NCBI GenBank assembly: GCA_026417035.1 | Contig: JAOAEA010000038.1 | Location: forward strand, 1-37,809 | From: Burkholderiales bacterium | GTDB taxonomy: Bacteria; Pseudomonadota; Gammaproteobacteria; Burkholderiales; SG8-39 | DNA: 37,809 bases | Reading direction: 5' to 3' | Shown here: positions 16,497 to 29,111 of the stretch, in pieces | How positions within the stretch are numbered: the stretch's first letter is position 1 | Layout: every line of letters begins with the position of its first letter | The notes under the pieces: model-generated | Told to the model about the DNA's origin: nothing | Database searches by the model: none | Seen by the model: the letters and a program-made list of their open reading frames with translations, nothing else | Made by a program: the position numbers and the translations under genes

Positions 16497-16502
16497 TAGA
16501 AT
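16497..16502 (+). promoter_or_regulatory. -10 element of the orphan gene at 16513
   Basis: TAGAAT ends ten bases before the ATG, so transcription would begin just ahead of translation. No convincing -35 is visible. The gap 16223-16496 carries GC-rich palindromic stretches and one AT-rich patch (AAATATTCC) but no other recognisable signal. Confidence 0.5.
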
Positions 16503-16512
16503 CCGCGTCACC

Positions 16513-16896
16513 ATGTACCTCGCCAAGAAGATGTTCAAAGACCTCATCGAGGGGCTCGCCAAGCGGCGCGACGACCAGCGGCGGGTGCGGCTCCTGGTGC
16601 ACCGTTCCCCCTGGCATGTCGACGGACGCGACCCGGGCCGCGACTGCTACTTCATCACCGCGACCAACGTCGCCGAGCGCGACGAGGTCGAGATCACGTC
16701 GGTGTGGTTCGAGTCCGAGCCGCGCCGCTTCGTCGAGCGCCGGCAGCGGCGCCTGCCCGCGAAGCTCCTCCCGGGCGAGACCTGGGAAACCTGGATCGAG
16801 GTCGAGAAGCTGCCCGAGGGAGCGCGCGACGAGGCCCACGAACTCGCGCGCGTGCGCCTCGCCACGGGCACCGTCCTCACGCCCGAGCGGGCGTAG
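16513..16896 (+). CDS. Small orphan protein, function unknown
   Basis: 127 residues that I do not recognise. It begins MYLAKKMFKDLIEGLAKRRD, a basic amphipathic helix, and the remainder alternates charged and hydrophobic residues in a pattern suggesting a beta-rich domain (RVRLLVHRSPWHV, CYFITATNV, EVEITSVWFES, TWETWIEVEKL). No signal peptide, membrane segment or cysteine pair is present. Codon usage is like its neighbours (strong G/C third positions), so it is a real gene. The -10 box lies directly upstream, implying a leaderless or nearly leaderless mRNA. It follows the AlgR-like gene on the same strand but 290 bases away, so it is its own transcript, ending convergently with ppc. Confidence 0.75.
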   Translation: MYLAKKMFKDLIEGLAKRRDDQRRVRLLVHRSPWHVDGRDPGRDCYFITATNVAERDEVEITSVWFESEPRRFVERRQRRLPAKLLPGETWETWIEVEKLPEGARDEAHELARVRLATGTVLTPERA

Positions 16897-16936
16897 CGCA
16901 GGCGCGCGCGCTCGCGCGCCCCGCCGCGATACGCAA

Positions 16937-16954
16937 GGCCCCGCGGGCGGGGCC
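16937..16954. terminator. Possible bidirectional terminator hairpin
   Basis: GGCCCCGC-GG-GCGGGGCC forms an 8-bp perfect stem midway between the convergent ends of the orphan gene and ppc. There is no T-run, so termination strength is doubtful. Confidence 0.4.
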
Positions 16955-16980
16955 CTCGCCGCGCCGCCGGCCGCAGACCG

Positions 16981-19737
<2,757 letters not shown>

Positions 19738-19762
19738 GCTCGGGGGGCGGGCGCGTGCGCCG

Positions 19763-20239
19763 TCAGCGCGGGACGCGGCGCGCGAGCGCCTCGTCGATGC
19801 GCCGGTCGAGGTACGCGCCGTACCAGTCGGCGACGCGGAAGCCCACGAGCCGCTCCGCGAGCTCCGTGCCGCCGGTGCCGTAGAACGCGACCACCGGGAC
19901 GAAGCGGATCCCGGCCTTGGCGGCGAAGCCCGCGTGGGTGGTGCGCTCGCCGTCGAAGCCGGTGAGGGGCCGGTCGGCGTCGATGTCGACCTCGCGCACC
20001 AGGATGCGCCTGGCGTCGCGCGGGTTCGCCTGCATCGGCCCCAGGAACTCGGCGCGCACGCGCGCGCACCAGGGGCAGTCGGCGGTGGCGAACAACACCA
20101 CCAGGACGCGGCCGGAGGCCGCGGCCTCACGCGCCTCGGCGGCGAGGTCGCGCGCCGGAGCGAGGGGCGGCGCGGCTGCCGCGGGGCCGGATGCGCCGAG
20201 CGCCCATGCTAAGATCGCCGCTCCCGCCGCCGCCCGCAT
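19763..20239 (-). CDS. Exported thioredoxin-fold protein
   Basis: 158 residues with a Sec-type signal ([21 protein letters not shown], cut near residue 23). The mature domain has a redox motif CPWC inside [16 protein letters not shown] and a likely cis-Pro in [10 protein letters not shown], as in the thioredoxin_2/DsbC-like family. It probably acts as a thiol reductase or oxidoreductase in the periplasm; direction and partner cannot be told. The C-terminus ends in a [11 protein letters not shown] helix. It is divergent from hemC, with start codons only 23 bases apart, so the two promoters overlap the opposite coding ends. It is followed by ppc. Confidence 0.85.
   Translation of the reverse strand: MRAAAGAAILAWALGASGPAAAAPPLAPARDLAAEAREAAASGRVLVVLFATADCPWCARVRAEFLGPMQANPRDARRILVREVDIDADRPLTGFDGERTTHAGFAAKAGIRFVPVVAFYGTGGTELAERLVGFRVADWYGAYLDRRIDEALARRVPR
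20210..20215 (+). promoter_or_regulatory. Possible -10 element of hemC
   Basis: TAAGAT lies 53 bases before the hemC GTG, inside the 5' end of the divergent thioredoxin-like gene. No clear -35 partner is visible. Confidence 0.35.
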
Positions 20240-20262
20240 CAGCCTCGCGCCCGAGTCCCCGA

Positions 20263-21204
20263 GTGTCCACGCCCACGCCGTCGCGCCTCGTCATCGCGTC
20301 GCGCGAGAGCCGCCTCGCGCTCTGGCAGTCCGAGCACGTGCGCGCGCGGCTCGCCGCATTATATCCGCGCGTCGGTGTCGAGATCCTCGGCATGACCACG
20401 CAGGGCGACCGCATCCTCGACGTGACGCTGGCGAAGATCGGCGGCAAGGGGCTCTTCGTGAAGGAGCTCGAAACGGCGCTCGCCGAGGGCCGCGCCGACA
20501 TCGCGGTGCACTCCGCGAAGGACGTGCCGGTCGTGCTGCCCGAGGGCTTCGTGCTCGCCGCGTTCCTCGAGCGCGAGGATCCGCGCGACGCGTTCGTCTC
20601 CAACCGCTACGCGCGCCTCGAGGCGCTGCCGCCCGGCGCGGTCGTGGGCACCTCGAGCCTGCGGCGCGAGTCGCAGCTGCGCGAGCGGTTCCCGCACCTC
20701 GACATCCGGGCGCTGCGCGGCAACCTCGACACGCGGCTCGCCAAGCTCGACCGCGGCGAGTACGACGCGATCGTGCTCGCGTGCGCCGGGCTGAAGCGCC
20801 TCGGGCTCGCCGGGCGCGTGCGTGCGGTGATCGAGCCGGAGGTGAGCGTCCCCGCGGTCGGCCAGGGCGCGCTCGCGATCGAATGCCGCGCCGACCGCGC
20901 CGACCTGATCGCGCTGCTCGCGCCGCTCGCGCACCGCGACACCGCGGTGGCGCTCGCCGCCGAGCGTGCGGTGAGCCTCGCTCTGGGCGGCAGCTGCCAG
21001 CTGCCCCTCGCGGCGCACGCCCGCGTCGCGGGCGACCGGCTCTCGGTGCGTGGCATCGTCGCGAGCCCGGACGGATCGCGCATCGCCCGCGCCGAGGTCG
21101 AAGGCCCCGCTTCCGCGCCCGAGGAGGCGGGGCGGCGGCTCGCCGCCGAGCTGCGTTCCCGGGGCGCCACAGAGATCCTGGCGGCGATCGCCGCGGCTGG
21201 ATGA
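20263..21204 (+). CDS. hemC: Porphobilinogen deaminase (hydroxymethylbilane synthase)
   Basis: 313 residues from GTG 20263. It joins four porphobilinogens into hydroxymethylbilane. Family marks include [48 protein letters not shown] and the cofactor loop [11 protein letters not shown] with Cys245, which carries the dipyrromethane cofactor. The protein reads well from [16 protein letters not shown]; the frame is open upstream but overlaps the divergent gene. The stop overlaps the hemD start (ATGA). Confidence 0.96.
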   Translation: MSTPTPSRLVIASRESRLALWQSEHVRARLAALYPRVGVEILGMTTQGDRILDVTLAKIGGKGLFVKELETALAEGRADIAVHSAKDVPVVLPEGFVLAAFLEREDPRDAFVSNRYARLEALPPGAVVGTSSLRRESQLRERFPHLDIRALRGNLDTRLAKLDRGEYDAIVLACAGLKRLGLAGRVRAVIEPEVSVPAVGQGALAIECRADRADLIALLAPLAHRDTAVALAAERAVSLALGGSCQLPLAAHARVAGDRLSVRGIVASPDGSRIARAEVEGPASAPEEAGRRLAAELRSRGATEILAAIAAAG

Positions 21205-21998
21205 GCGCCGCGCCCGGCAGTCCGCAGGCCGCCACGCTCGCGGGGCGGCGCATCGTGGTCACGCGGCCCGCCGGTCAGGCGGACGCGCTCGCCGGCATGA
21301 TCGAGGCGCGCGGCGGCCGCGCGATCGTGTTCCCGGTGATCGAGATCCGCGACGTCGAGGACGTGCGTCCCCTGCTCGCCGTCGTCGACCGTCTCGAGAC
21401 CTACGACCTCGCGGTCTTCATCAGCCCGAACGCGGTCGCCAAGGCGATGAACCTGATCCTCGCGCGCCGTGCCTGGCCGCAGGGGCTCGTCGCCGCCGCG
21501 GTGGGGCGCGAGAGCGAGCGGGCGCTCGTCCGCCACGGCGTCGGGCGCACCGTGGCGCCGCGGGAGCGCTTCGACAGCGAAGCCCTGCTCGCGCTGCCCG
21601 AGCTCGCGGACGTGGCGGGCAAGCGCGTGGTCATCTTTCGCGGCGACGGCGGCCGCGAGCTGCTCGGCGACACGCTCACGGCGCGCGGCGCGACGGTGGA
21701 ATACGCGGAGTGCTACCGGCGCACGCGGCCGGTCGCCGACGTCGCGCCGCTGCTCACCGCCTGGGCGCGCGGCGAGATCGACGCGGTCACGGTCACCTCG
21801 AGCGAGGGGCTCGCGAACCTCTTCGACATGGTCGGCAAGCTCGGCCAGCAGTGGCTGCGGCGCACGCCGCTCTTCGCGCCGCACGAGCGCATCGCGGCGA
21901 ACGCCCGGGCGCTCGGGCTCGAGCGGGTGGTGCTGACCGGGCCCGCCGACGCGGGCCTCGTGGCGGGGCTCGAGGCCTTTTTCGCTAAACTACCCTGA
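21201..21998 (+). CDS. hemD: Uroporphyrinogen-III synthase
   Basis: 265 residues. It closes and inverts ring D of hydroxymethylbilane to give uroporphyrinogen III. HemD proteins are poorly conserved; the call rests on [20 protein letters not shown] at the start, [12 protein letters not shown] in the first lobe, [16 protein letters not shown] and AECYRRTRP at the second lobe, and [13 protein letters not shown] before the end, all family-typical, plus the 4-bp overlap with hemC. The usual two-lobed length is intact. A 25-base gap leads to hemX. Confidence 0.94.
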   Translation: MSAAPGSPQAATLAGRRIVVTRPAGQADALAGMIEARGGRAIVFPVIEIRDVEDVRPLLAVVDRLETYDLAVFISPNAVAKAMNLILARRAWPQGLVAAAVGRESERALVRHGVGRTVAPRERFDSEALLALPELADVAGKRVVIFRGDGGRELLGDTLTARGATVEYAECYRRTRPVADVAPLLTAWARGEIDAVTVTSSEGLANLFDMVGKLGQQWLRRTPLFAPHERIAANARALGLERVVLTGPADAGLVAGLEAFFAKLP

Positions 21999-22023
21999 TG
22001 CTTGCTCCGCGCGCGCGCCGCCG

Positions 22024-23064
22024 ATGACCGACCCGTCACCCGACTCCGGGGCCGAGAGCGCGCGCCGCGGCGCGTCCGCGCGGTTGCGCACCGACATCGT
22101 CGCACTCGTCGCGCTCGTCGCCGCGGCCCTGTCGCTGTGGCAGTGGTTCGGGACGCGCGGCGACCTCGACCGGATGCGCGAGGAGCTCGCGCTGCGCCTG
22201 CGCGACGCCGACGGGGAGGCGCGCGCGGCGCGGCTCGCCGCGCGGGACGCCGAGAACCTCGCGCGCGAGGCCGAGCGCCGCCTCGACGCGCTCGAGGCCA
22301 AGGTGGGCGAGACGCTCTCGCAGCAGCTCGCGCTCGAGGCGATGTATCAGGAGCTCTCGCGCGGCCGCGAGGACTGGGTGCTCGCCGAGATCGACCAGAC
22401 GCTCTCGATCGCGGCGCGCGAGCTGCAGCTCGCGGGCAACGTGTCGGCCGCGCTCGCCGCGCTCGCCGCGGCCGAGGCGCGGCTCGCCCGCCTCGACAAG
22501 GCGCAATACCCGCAGCTCCGCCGGGCGATCGCGCGCGATGCCGAGCGCCTGCGCGCCGCGCCGGCGCTCGACATCGCCGGCCTCACTGCGAGGCTCGACC
22601 AGCTCGCCGCGTCGGTGGACGGGCTGCCACTCCTCGCGGAAGGCCGGCCGCAGCCGGAGCGGGACGGCGAGGCGGCCGCGGCGGACGGCTGGTGGACGCG
22701 GTTCTGGACGGCGCTGTGGGCCGAGGCGAAGGGGCTCGTGCGGGTGCAGCGGCTCGACGCCCAGGACCAGGCGCTCGTTTCGCCGGAGCAGGCGTGGTTC
22801 CTGCGCGAGAACCTGAAGCTCAGGCTCGCGCACGCGCGGCTCGCCGCCCTGCAGAGGAACGAGACCGCGTACCGCGCGGACATCCGCGCCGCGACGCAAT
22901 GGATCTCACGCTACTTCGACCCGCGCGACAAGCGCACGCAGGCGGCGCTCGCGACGCTGAAGAGCCTCGACGCGGCCACCGTGAGCGTCGAGCTGCCCTC
23001 GATCGCGGAGAGCCTGGCCGCCGTGCGCGCGCTGCGTGCCCCGCGCGAGCGCGCCGGACGATGA
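22024..23064 (+). CDS. hemX: HemX-like membrane protein
   Basis: 346 residues. One transmembrane segment (IVALVALVAAALSLWQWF, about residues 25-42) is followed by an Ala/Arg/Glu-rich coiled coil (about 45-95) and a larger C-terminal domain reading EDWVLAEIDQTLSIAARELQL, typical of PF04375. The family is often labelled uroporphyrinogen-III C-methyltransferase, but no SAM-binding fold is seen and E. coli HemX has no proven methylase activity. Its place between hemD and hemY suggests a membrane scaffold or accessory role in haem synthesis; that is inference. The stop overlaps the hemY start by ATGA. Confidence 0.9.
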   Translation: MTDPSPDSGAESARRGASARLRTDIVALVALVAAALSLWQWFGTRGDLDRMREELALRLRDADGEARAARLAARDAENLAREAERRLDALEAKVGETLSQQLALEAMYQELSRGREDWVLAEIDQTLSIAARELQLAGNVSAALAALAAAEARLARLDKAQYPQLRRAIARDAERLRAAPALDIAGLTARLDQLAASVDGLPLLAEGRPQPERDGEAAAADGWWTRFWTALWAEAKGLVRVQRLDAQDQALVSPEQAWFLRENLKLRLAHARLAALQRNETAYRADIRAATQWISRYFDPRDKRTQAALATLKSLDAATVSVELPSIAESLAAVRALRAPRERAGR

Positions 23065-24242
23065 AGGGACTCTTCTGGTTCCTCGCGGTCGCGACCGCCG
23101 CCGTGGCGGCGGCGCTCTTCGCGCGCTACCAGGACGGCTACGTCCTCGTCGTCGTGCCGCCGTGGCGGATCGACGTCTCGCTCACGCTCGCCCTGCTCGT
23201 GGTGATCGCCGCGTTCGCGGCCCTCCACTGGCTCACGCACCTCGCCGGGACGATGCTGCGCATGCCGGCGAACGTCGCAGCCTACCGCCGCCGCCAGCGG
23301 CACAACCGCGGGGTCGAGGCCCTACGCGCCGCCTGGCAGGCGTATTTCGAGGGACGTTTCGGCAAGGCGGAGAAGCTCGCCGGGCGCGCCTGGGGGTTCG
23401 ACGAGGCGCCCGGCGTGGCCGCGCTCCTCGCCGCGCGCGCCGCGCACCAGATGCGCGACCCCGAGCGCCGCGAGCTCTGGCTCGCGCGCGCGGAGAGCAC
23501 CGCGGACCGCAATGCGCGACTCGCCACGCGCGCCGAGCTGCTCCTCGACGAGCGCCGCTTCGAGGAGGCGCGCGCGACGCTCGCCGAGCTCGCGGAGCAC
23601 GGCCCCAGGCACGTCGCGACGCTGCGCATGCGGCTACGCGCCGAGCAGGGCCTGCAGAACTGGGACGAGGTGCTGCGCCTCGCGCGGCAGCTCGAGAAGC
23701 GCAATGCCATCGCCCCGGAGGTGGCGGCGCAGCTGCGCGCGACCGCCGTCGTGGAGAACCTGCGGCGGAAGGCGCTCGACGCGGAGAGCCTGGCGGCGTT
23801 CTGGCAGGGACTCCCGGAAGCCGACCGGCTCCATCCGCGCATCGCGACCGCGGCGGCGCGCCTCTTCATCCGGCTGGGCGGGTGCCGGCAGGCGCACAAG
23901 ATCGTGCGCGAGGCGCTCGAGAGCCGGTGGGACAGCGCGCTCGCGCTCGTCTACGGCGAGTGCCGGGCGGACGATTCGCTCGAGCGCCTGAGCGATGCCG
24001 AGCGCTGGCTCGCGGCGCGGCCGCGCGACGCGGCGCTGCTGCTCACGCTCGGGCGGCTCTGCAAGCAGCGCGAGCTGTGGGGCAAGGCGCGGAGCTACCT
24101 CGAGGCGAGCCTGTCGGAGCAGCCCTCCCGCGCCGCGCACATCGAGCTCGCGCGGCTTGCCGACGAGACCGGCGACGCCGCAGCGGCGGCGAAGCACTTC
24201 CGCGCGGCGGCCGACGAGGGCCTGCCGGCCGAGCCGGGTTGA
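23061..24242 (+). CDS. hemY: HemY-like TPR membrane protein
   Basis: 393 residues. Two N-terminal membrane helices (FWFLAVATAAVAAALFA and LTLALLVVIAAFAALHWL) are followed by RRRQRHNRGVEALRAAW and a long helical repeat domain of TPR type, with LLLDERRFEEARATLAELAEHGP and ELWGKARSYLEASLSEQPS as examples. This is the proteobacterial HemY N-terminal family, unrelated to the protoporphyrinogen oxidase also called HemY in Gram-positive bacteria. Its precise role is unproven; protein-protein assembly at the membrane is likely. Translation is coupled to hemX. The stop merges into a GAGGACC repeat. Confidence 0.92.
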   Translation: MKGLFWFLAVATAAVAAALFARYQDGYVLVVVPPWRIDVSLTLALLVVIAAFAALHWLTHLAGTMLRMPANVAAYRRRQRHNRGVEALRAAWQAYFEGRFGKAEKLAGRAWGFDEAPGVAALLAARAAHQMRDPERRELWLARAESTADRNARLATRAELLLDERRFEEARATLAELAEHGPRHVATLRMRLRAEQGLQNWDEVLRLARQLEKRNAIAPEVAAQLRATAVVENLRRKALDAESLAAFWQGLPEADRLHPRIATAAARLFIRLGGCRQAHKIVREALESRWDSALALVYGECRADDSLERLSDAERWLAARPRDAALLLTLGRLCKQRELWGKARSYLEASLSEQPSRAAHIELARLADETGDAAAAAKHFRAAADEGLPAEPG

Positions 24243-24254
24243 GGACCGAGGACA
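24241..24254 (+). repeat. Two GAGGACM heptamers after hemY
   Basis: GAGGACC and GAGGACA begin with the last two bases of the hemY stop codon. They match the heptamer array at 1956-1990. Confidence 0.6.
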
Positions 24255-24302
24255 GCGCGACGTCATCGGCCGCGACCCGGCTCGCACGCGACGGTGCTGC
24301 CG

Positions 24303-24327
24303 CTCGATCCCCGATCCCGAATCCTCG
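24303..24327 (-). repeat. GGATTCGGGATCGGGG tag after hemF
   Basis: Read on the minus strand this follows one base after the hemF TAG and resembles the tag after the Ser/Thr kinase stop at 11593-11610. The convergent gap 24243-24328 shows no hairpin with a T-run. Confidence 0.6.
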
Positions 24328-24328
24328 A

Positions 24329-25225
24329 CTACACCCACTCCCGCGGCTTCAGGAACTTCTCGTAGAGCTCGGCCTCGGGCGAGCCGGGCGCCGGTTGCCA
24401 GTCGTAGCGCCAGCGCGCGAGCGGCGGCATCGAGGCGAGGATCGACTCGGTGCGGCCGCCCGATTGCAGCCCGAAGAGGGTGCCGCGGTCCCACACCAGG
24501 TTGAACTCCACGTAGCGCCCGCGGCGGTAGAGCTGGAAGTCGCGCTCGCGCTCGCCCCAGGGGTGGTCGCGGCGGCGCGCCACGATCGGCGCGTAGGCCT
24601 CCAGGAACGCATCGCCGACCGCGCGGGTGAGCGCGAACGAGCGCTCGAAGCCCGGCTCGTTCAGGTCGTCGAAGAAGATGCCGCCGACGCCGCGCGGCTC
24701 GCCGCGGTGCTTGAGATAGAAGTACCGGTCGCACCACGCCTTGAAGCGCGGGTGGAACCCCTCCCCGAAAGGCGCGAGCGCCGCCTTGCAGGTGGCGTGG
24801 AAGTGGCGCGCGTCCTCGTCGAAGCCGTAGTAGGGCGTGAGGTCCATGCCGCCCCCGAACCACCAGACCGGGTCCGCGTCCGCTTTGCGCGCGACGAAGA
24901 AGCGCACGTTGAGATGCACGGTCGGCACGTAGGGGTTGCGCGGATGCAGAACGAGCGAGACGCCCATCGCCTCGAACCCGCGTCCCGCGAGCTCGGGCCG
25001 GCTCGCGCTCGCCGACGGCGGCAGGCTCGCGCCGGCGACGTGCGAGAAGAGCACTCCGCCGCGCTCGAGGACGTTGCCCTCCTCGATGATCCGCGTGAGC
25101 CCGCCGCCGCCCTCGGGGCGCGTCCAGGCGTCGGCGCCGAACGGCTTGCCGTCGATCGCCTCGAGCCCGGCCACGATCCGCGCCTGCAGCCCGGTGAGAT
25201 AGTCCTTGATCGGGGCGATGTCCAT
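24329..25225 (-). CDS. hemF: Oxygen-dependent coproporphyrinogen-III oxidase
   Basis: 298 residues. It decarboxylates two propionates of coproporphyrinogen III to give protoporphyrinogen IX, using O2. Signatures include [49 protein letters not shown] and [20 protein letters not shown], all in the right order, with [11 protein letters not shown] at the end. An aerobic enzyme suggests growth with oxygen; no oxygen-independent HemN is in the window. It lies 21 bases after purD on the same strand and faces hemY convergently. Confidence 0.97.
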   Translation of the reverse strand: MDIAPIKDYLTGLQARIVAGLEAIDGKPFGADAWTRPEGGGGLTRIIEEGNVLERGGVLFSHVAGASLPPSASASRPELAGRGFEAMGVSLVLHPRNPYVPTVHLNVRFFVARKADADPVWWFGGGMDLTPYYGFDEDARHFHATCKAALAPFGEGFHPRFKAWCDRYFYLKHRGEPRGVGGIFFDDLNEPGFERSFALTRAVGDAFLEAYAPIVARRRDHPWGERERDFQLYRRGRYVEFNLVWDRGTLFGLQSGGRTESILASMPPLARWRYDWQPAPGSPEAELYEKFLKPREWV

Positions 25226-25246
25226 GGCGCGGCGGGCGTCGGCGAG

Positions 25247-26524
25247 TCAGCCCTTGCGCGGCCCGATCGCCCGGTGGCCGATGTCGCGCCGGCATTGCAT
25301 GCCGTCGAAACGGATCTGTTCGACGGCCTGGTAGGCGCGCCGCTGCGCCATGCGGATCGAGTCGCCGAGCGCGGTGACGCACAGCACCCGTCCGCCCGCG
25401 GTGACCACCTTGCCGTCGGCGAGCGCGGTGCCGGCGTGGAAGACGCGGCAGTCCTCGGCGGGCGCCGGGATGCCCGAGATCACGTCGCCCCTGCGCGGGG
25501 TGTCCGGATAGTTCGCGGCGGCGAGCACGACGCCGAGCGCGGCGCGCCGGTCCCACTCGGCTTCGGTGCCGTCGAGCGTGCCCGCGAGCGCGCGCTCGAC
25601 GAGCTCGACGAGGTCCGACTTGAGGCGCATCAGGATCGGCTGCGTCTCGGGATCGCCGAGCCGGCAGTTGAACTCGAGCACCTTCGGGTTGCCGGCGGCG
25701 TCGATCATGAGGCCCGCGTAGAGGAACCCCGAGTACGGCAGGCCCTCCTCGCGCATCCCGCGCACCGTGGGCAGGACGATCTCGCGCACGACGCGCGCGT
25801 GCAGCTCCGGCGTCACCACCGGCGCCGGCGAATAGGCGCCCATGCCGCCGGTGTTCGGCCCCTCGTCGCCGTCCCGCAGCCGCTTGTGGTCCTGGCTCGT
25901 CGCGAGCGGCAGGACGTGCTCGCCGTCGGCCATCACGATGAAGCTCGCCTCCTCGCCCTCGAGGAAGGCCTCCACCACGACGCGCGCGCCGGCATCGCCC
26001 ATGCGGTTCGCCACCAGCATGTCGTCGATCGCGCGGTGCGCCTCCGCCGCGGTCGCGGCCACCACGACGCCCTTGCCCGCGGCGAGGCCGTCGGCCTTGA
26101 CGACGATCGGCGCGCCGTGCGCCTCGACGTGGGCGTGCGCGGCGGCGGCGTCGCAGAAGGTCCCGTATGCGGCGGTCGGGATGCCGTGACGGACGAGGAA
26201 GCGCTTGGCGAAGTCCTTGGAGGATTCGAGCTGCGCCGCGGCCCGCGTCGGCCCGAAGATCGCGAGGCCGCGCGCGCGGAAGAGGTCGACGATGCCGGCG
26301 GCGAGCGGCGCCTCGGGGCCGACCACCGTGAGGTGCACTTTTTCCCGCTCGGCGAAGTCGGCGAGCGCGGCGAGGTCGGTGATCGCGACGTTCTCCACGC
26401 CCGGCTCGAGCGCGGTGCCGGCGTTGCCGGGCGCGACGAACACCTTCTGCACGCGCGGGCTCGCGGCGAGCTTCCACGCGAGCGCGTGCTCGCGTCCGCC
26501 CGAGCCGACCACGAGCAGCTTCAT
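25247..26524 (-). CDS. purD: Phosphoribosylamine-glycine ligase
   Basis: 425 residues. It joins glycine to phosphoribosylamine using ATP, the second step of purine synthesis. The start [19 protein letters not shown] is the family hallmark. The ATP-grasp core follows ([34 protein letters not shown]), with [20 protein letters not shown] as the metal-binding loop and the C-terminal domain closing near [13 protein letters not shown]. The gene is ten bases after pagP and 21 before hemF, in one run with purH. Confidence 0.97.
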   Translation of the reverse strand: MKLLVVGSGGREHALAWKLAASPRVQKVFVAPGNAGTALEPGVENVAITDLAALADFAEREKVHLTVVGPEAPLAAGIVDLFRARGLAIFGPTRAAAQLESSKDFAKRFLVRHGIPTAAYGTFCDAAAAHAHVEAHGAPIVVKADGLAAGKGVVVAATAAEAHRAIDDMLVANRMGDAGARVVVEAFLEGEEASFIVMADGEHVLPLATSQDHKRLRDGDEGPNTGGMGAYSPAPVVTPELHARVVREIVLPTVRGMREEGLPYSGFLYAGLMIDAAGNPKVLEFNCRLGDPETQPILMRLKSDLVELVERALAGTLDGTEAEWDRRAALGVVLAAANYPDTPRRGDVISGIPAPAEDCRVFHAGTALADGKVVTAGGRVLCVTALGDSIRMAQRRAYQAVEQIRFDGMQCRRDIGHRAIGPRKG

Positions 26525-26534
26525 CGCGCGTGAC

Positions 26535-27146
26535 TCAGAAGGTGAACTGCGCCCAGGTGAAGATCACGTTGCCGTAACCGATCCCGCCCGGCACGTAGGT
26601 GGTCTCGATGGTGAGACGCTTGTAGCCGACGCTCGCGACCGGGAGGATCCCCGGGAAGGGGATGTAGTTGGAATCTTCACGTGCCATCAGGAAGAGCGTA
26701 TAGCCGAGCCCGAGGCGGAAGTCCTGCGCGTCCGCGAGCGGGCGCCACTGTTTCAGCCACAGGTACCCGACCTGGTACTGCGGCTTGCCGTGCGAATCCT
26801 GGAAGACGAAGGCGAACACCTCGCGGCGGTTGCCGTACTCGTCGAAGCGCGAGCGTGCGATGCCGAAGCCGAGCGGCCACTCGGTGTAGGTGTCGATCTT
26901 CTCGTCCGTGTACGCGAATCGCAGGTGGTAGGTGTTGATCGGCAGCATGGCCGTCCACCGGCCCTCCTGATACGTATCGGTCCAGTTCTTCCAGATGCCC
27001 TGGTACCAGGTCTCCGGGCCGGGGTCGCGCAACGTGTGCCAGGCGCTCTGCCAGAAGCTCTGGTCCTCCGCCCGCGCGAGCGCCGGCGCTGCGGCACCCG
27101 ATGCGAAGAGCACTGCGGCGACGACCCATTTCGGGAAACCGGGCAC
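26535..27146 (-). CDS. pagP: Lipid A palmitoyltransferase PagP
   Basis: 203 residues from GTG 27146. PagP is an outer-membrane beta-barrel enzyme that moves palmitate from phospholipid to lipid A, which protects against cationic peptides. An N-terminal signal ([19 protein letters not shown]) precedes the mature chain. [20 protein letters not shown] corresponds to the E. coli stretch with catalytic His33, and FQDSHGKP to the Asp76-Ser77 pair. [36 protein letters not shown] and the final aromatic strand [14 protein letters not shown] follow. All three catalytic positions are conserved. The GTG lies two bases after the purH stop, implying translational coupling; the sequence gives no PhoP-like box. 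A role in envelope defence beside purine genes is unexpected. Confidence 0.92.
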   Translation of the reverse strand: MPGFPKWVVAAVLFASGAAAPALARAEDQSFWQSAWHTLRDPGPETWYQGIWKNWTDTYQEGRWTAMLPINTYHLRFAYTDEKIDTYTEWPLGFGIARSRFDEYGNRREVFAFVFQDSHGKPQYQVGYLWLKQWRPLADAQDFRLGLGYTLFLMAREDSNYIPFPGILPVASVGYKRLTIETTYVPGGIGYGNVIFTWAQFTF

Positions 27147-27148
27147 GG

Positions 27149-28714
<1,566 letters not shown>

Positions 28715-28747
28715 GGCGCGGCGGCGTTGCGCCTAGCAAGTCGACCC

Positions 28748-28873
28748 GAAAGGGGCCACACCCCCTCGGGGTTCCGCGAAGCCGGCGGCGCGAGCCGCGC
28801 GCTTCGCTCCCCGGAGGCTTTCCGGCAGGGGCCTCGTCGCTGCCATTCCGGCGTGTCCCCTCACGCTGCTAGA
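28748..28873 (-). repeat. Inverted-repeat element at the 3' end of fis
   Basis: On the minus strand it opens TCTAGCAGCGTGA, which includes the fis TAG, then AGGGGACACGCCGG. The far end carries AGGGGCCACACCCC on the plus strand, an imperfect inverted partner. Inside, CCGGA-GGCTT-TCCGG is a perfect small hairpin. The opening and part of the core match the element after the IclR gene at 7311-7399. It fills the fis-purH gap and would be transcribed with them. Confidence 0.7.
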
Positions 28874-29111
28874 CCTTGATCTTGAGCTGCTGCAGCTTCT
28901 TGCGCAGCGTGTTGCGGTTGATGCCGAGCATCTCGGCCGCGATCGTCTGGTTGCCCTCGGCGCGCGCGAGCACCGTCTCGATCATCGGCTTCTCGACGTT
29001 CTTCATCACCATGTCGTAGATGGCGCAGGGCTTGGCGCCGTCGAGGTCACGGAAGTAACGCTCGAGCGACCGCCTGACGGTGTCGCCGATCTCGCCGTGT
29101 GTCGATTTCAT
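28869..29111 (-). CDS. fis: Fis-family DNA-binding protein
   Basis: 80 residues, slightly shorter than E. coli Fis (98). Fis is a nucleoid protein that bends DNA and activates rRNA and other promoters. The C-terminal helix-turn-helix is clear: ARAEGNQTIAAEMLGINRNT then LRKKLQQL. The N-terminal half includes VRRSLERYFRDLDGAKP, the dimer helix. The usual longer N-terminal hairpin arm is largely missing, as in many beta/gammaproteobacterial short forms. The ATG overlaps the dusB stop (ATGA), and dusB-fis is a widely conserved operon. Its stop lies inside a repeat element. Confidence 0.95.
   Translation of the reverse strand: MKSTHGEIGDTVRRSLERYFRDLDGAKPCAIYDMVMKNVEKPMIETVLARAEGNQTIAAEMLGINRNTLRKKLQQLKIKV

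Noticed and set aside
16937..16954. Strong rho-independent terminator after ppc
   Set aside because: The stem is good but there is no T-run on either side; kept only as a possible terminator.
22024..23064. hemX as a uroporphyrinogen-III methyltransferase
   Set aside because: No SAM-binding methylase motifs; it has a single membrane helix plus a coiled coil, so the enzyme label is not supported.
23036..26533. Very long open frame on the plus strand antisense to hemF and purD
   Set aside because: High GC keeps antisense frames open. The product is a low-complexity Arg/Ala/Glu string, while hemY, hemF and purD have full family motifs in their own frames.
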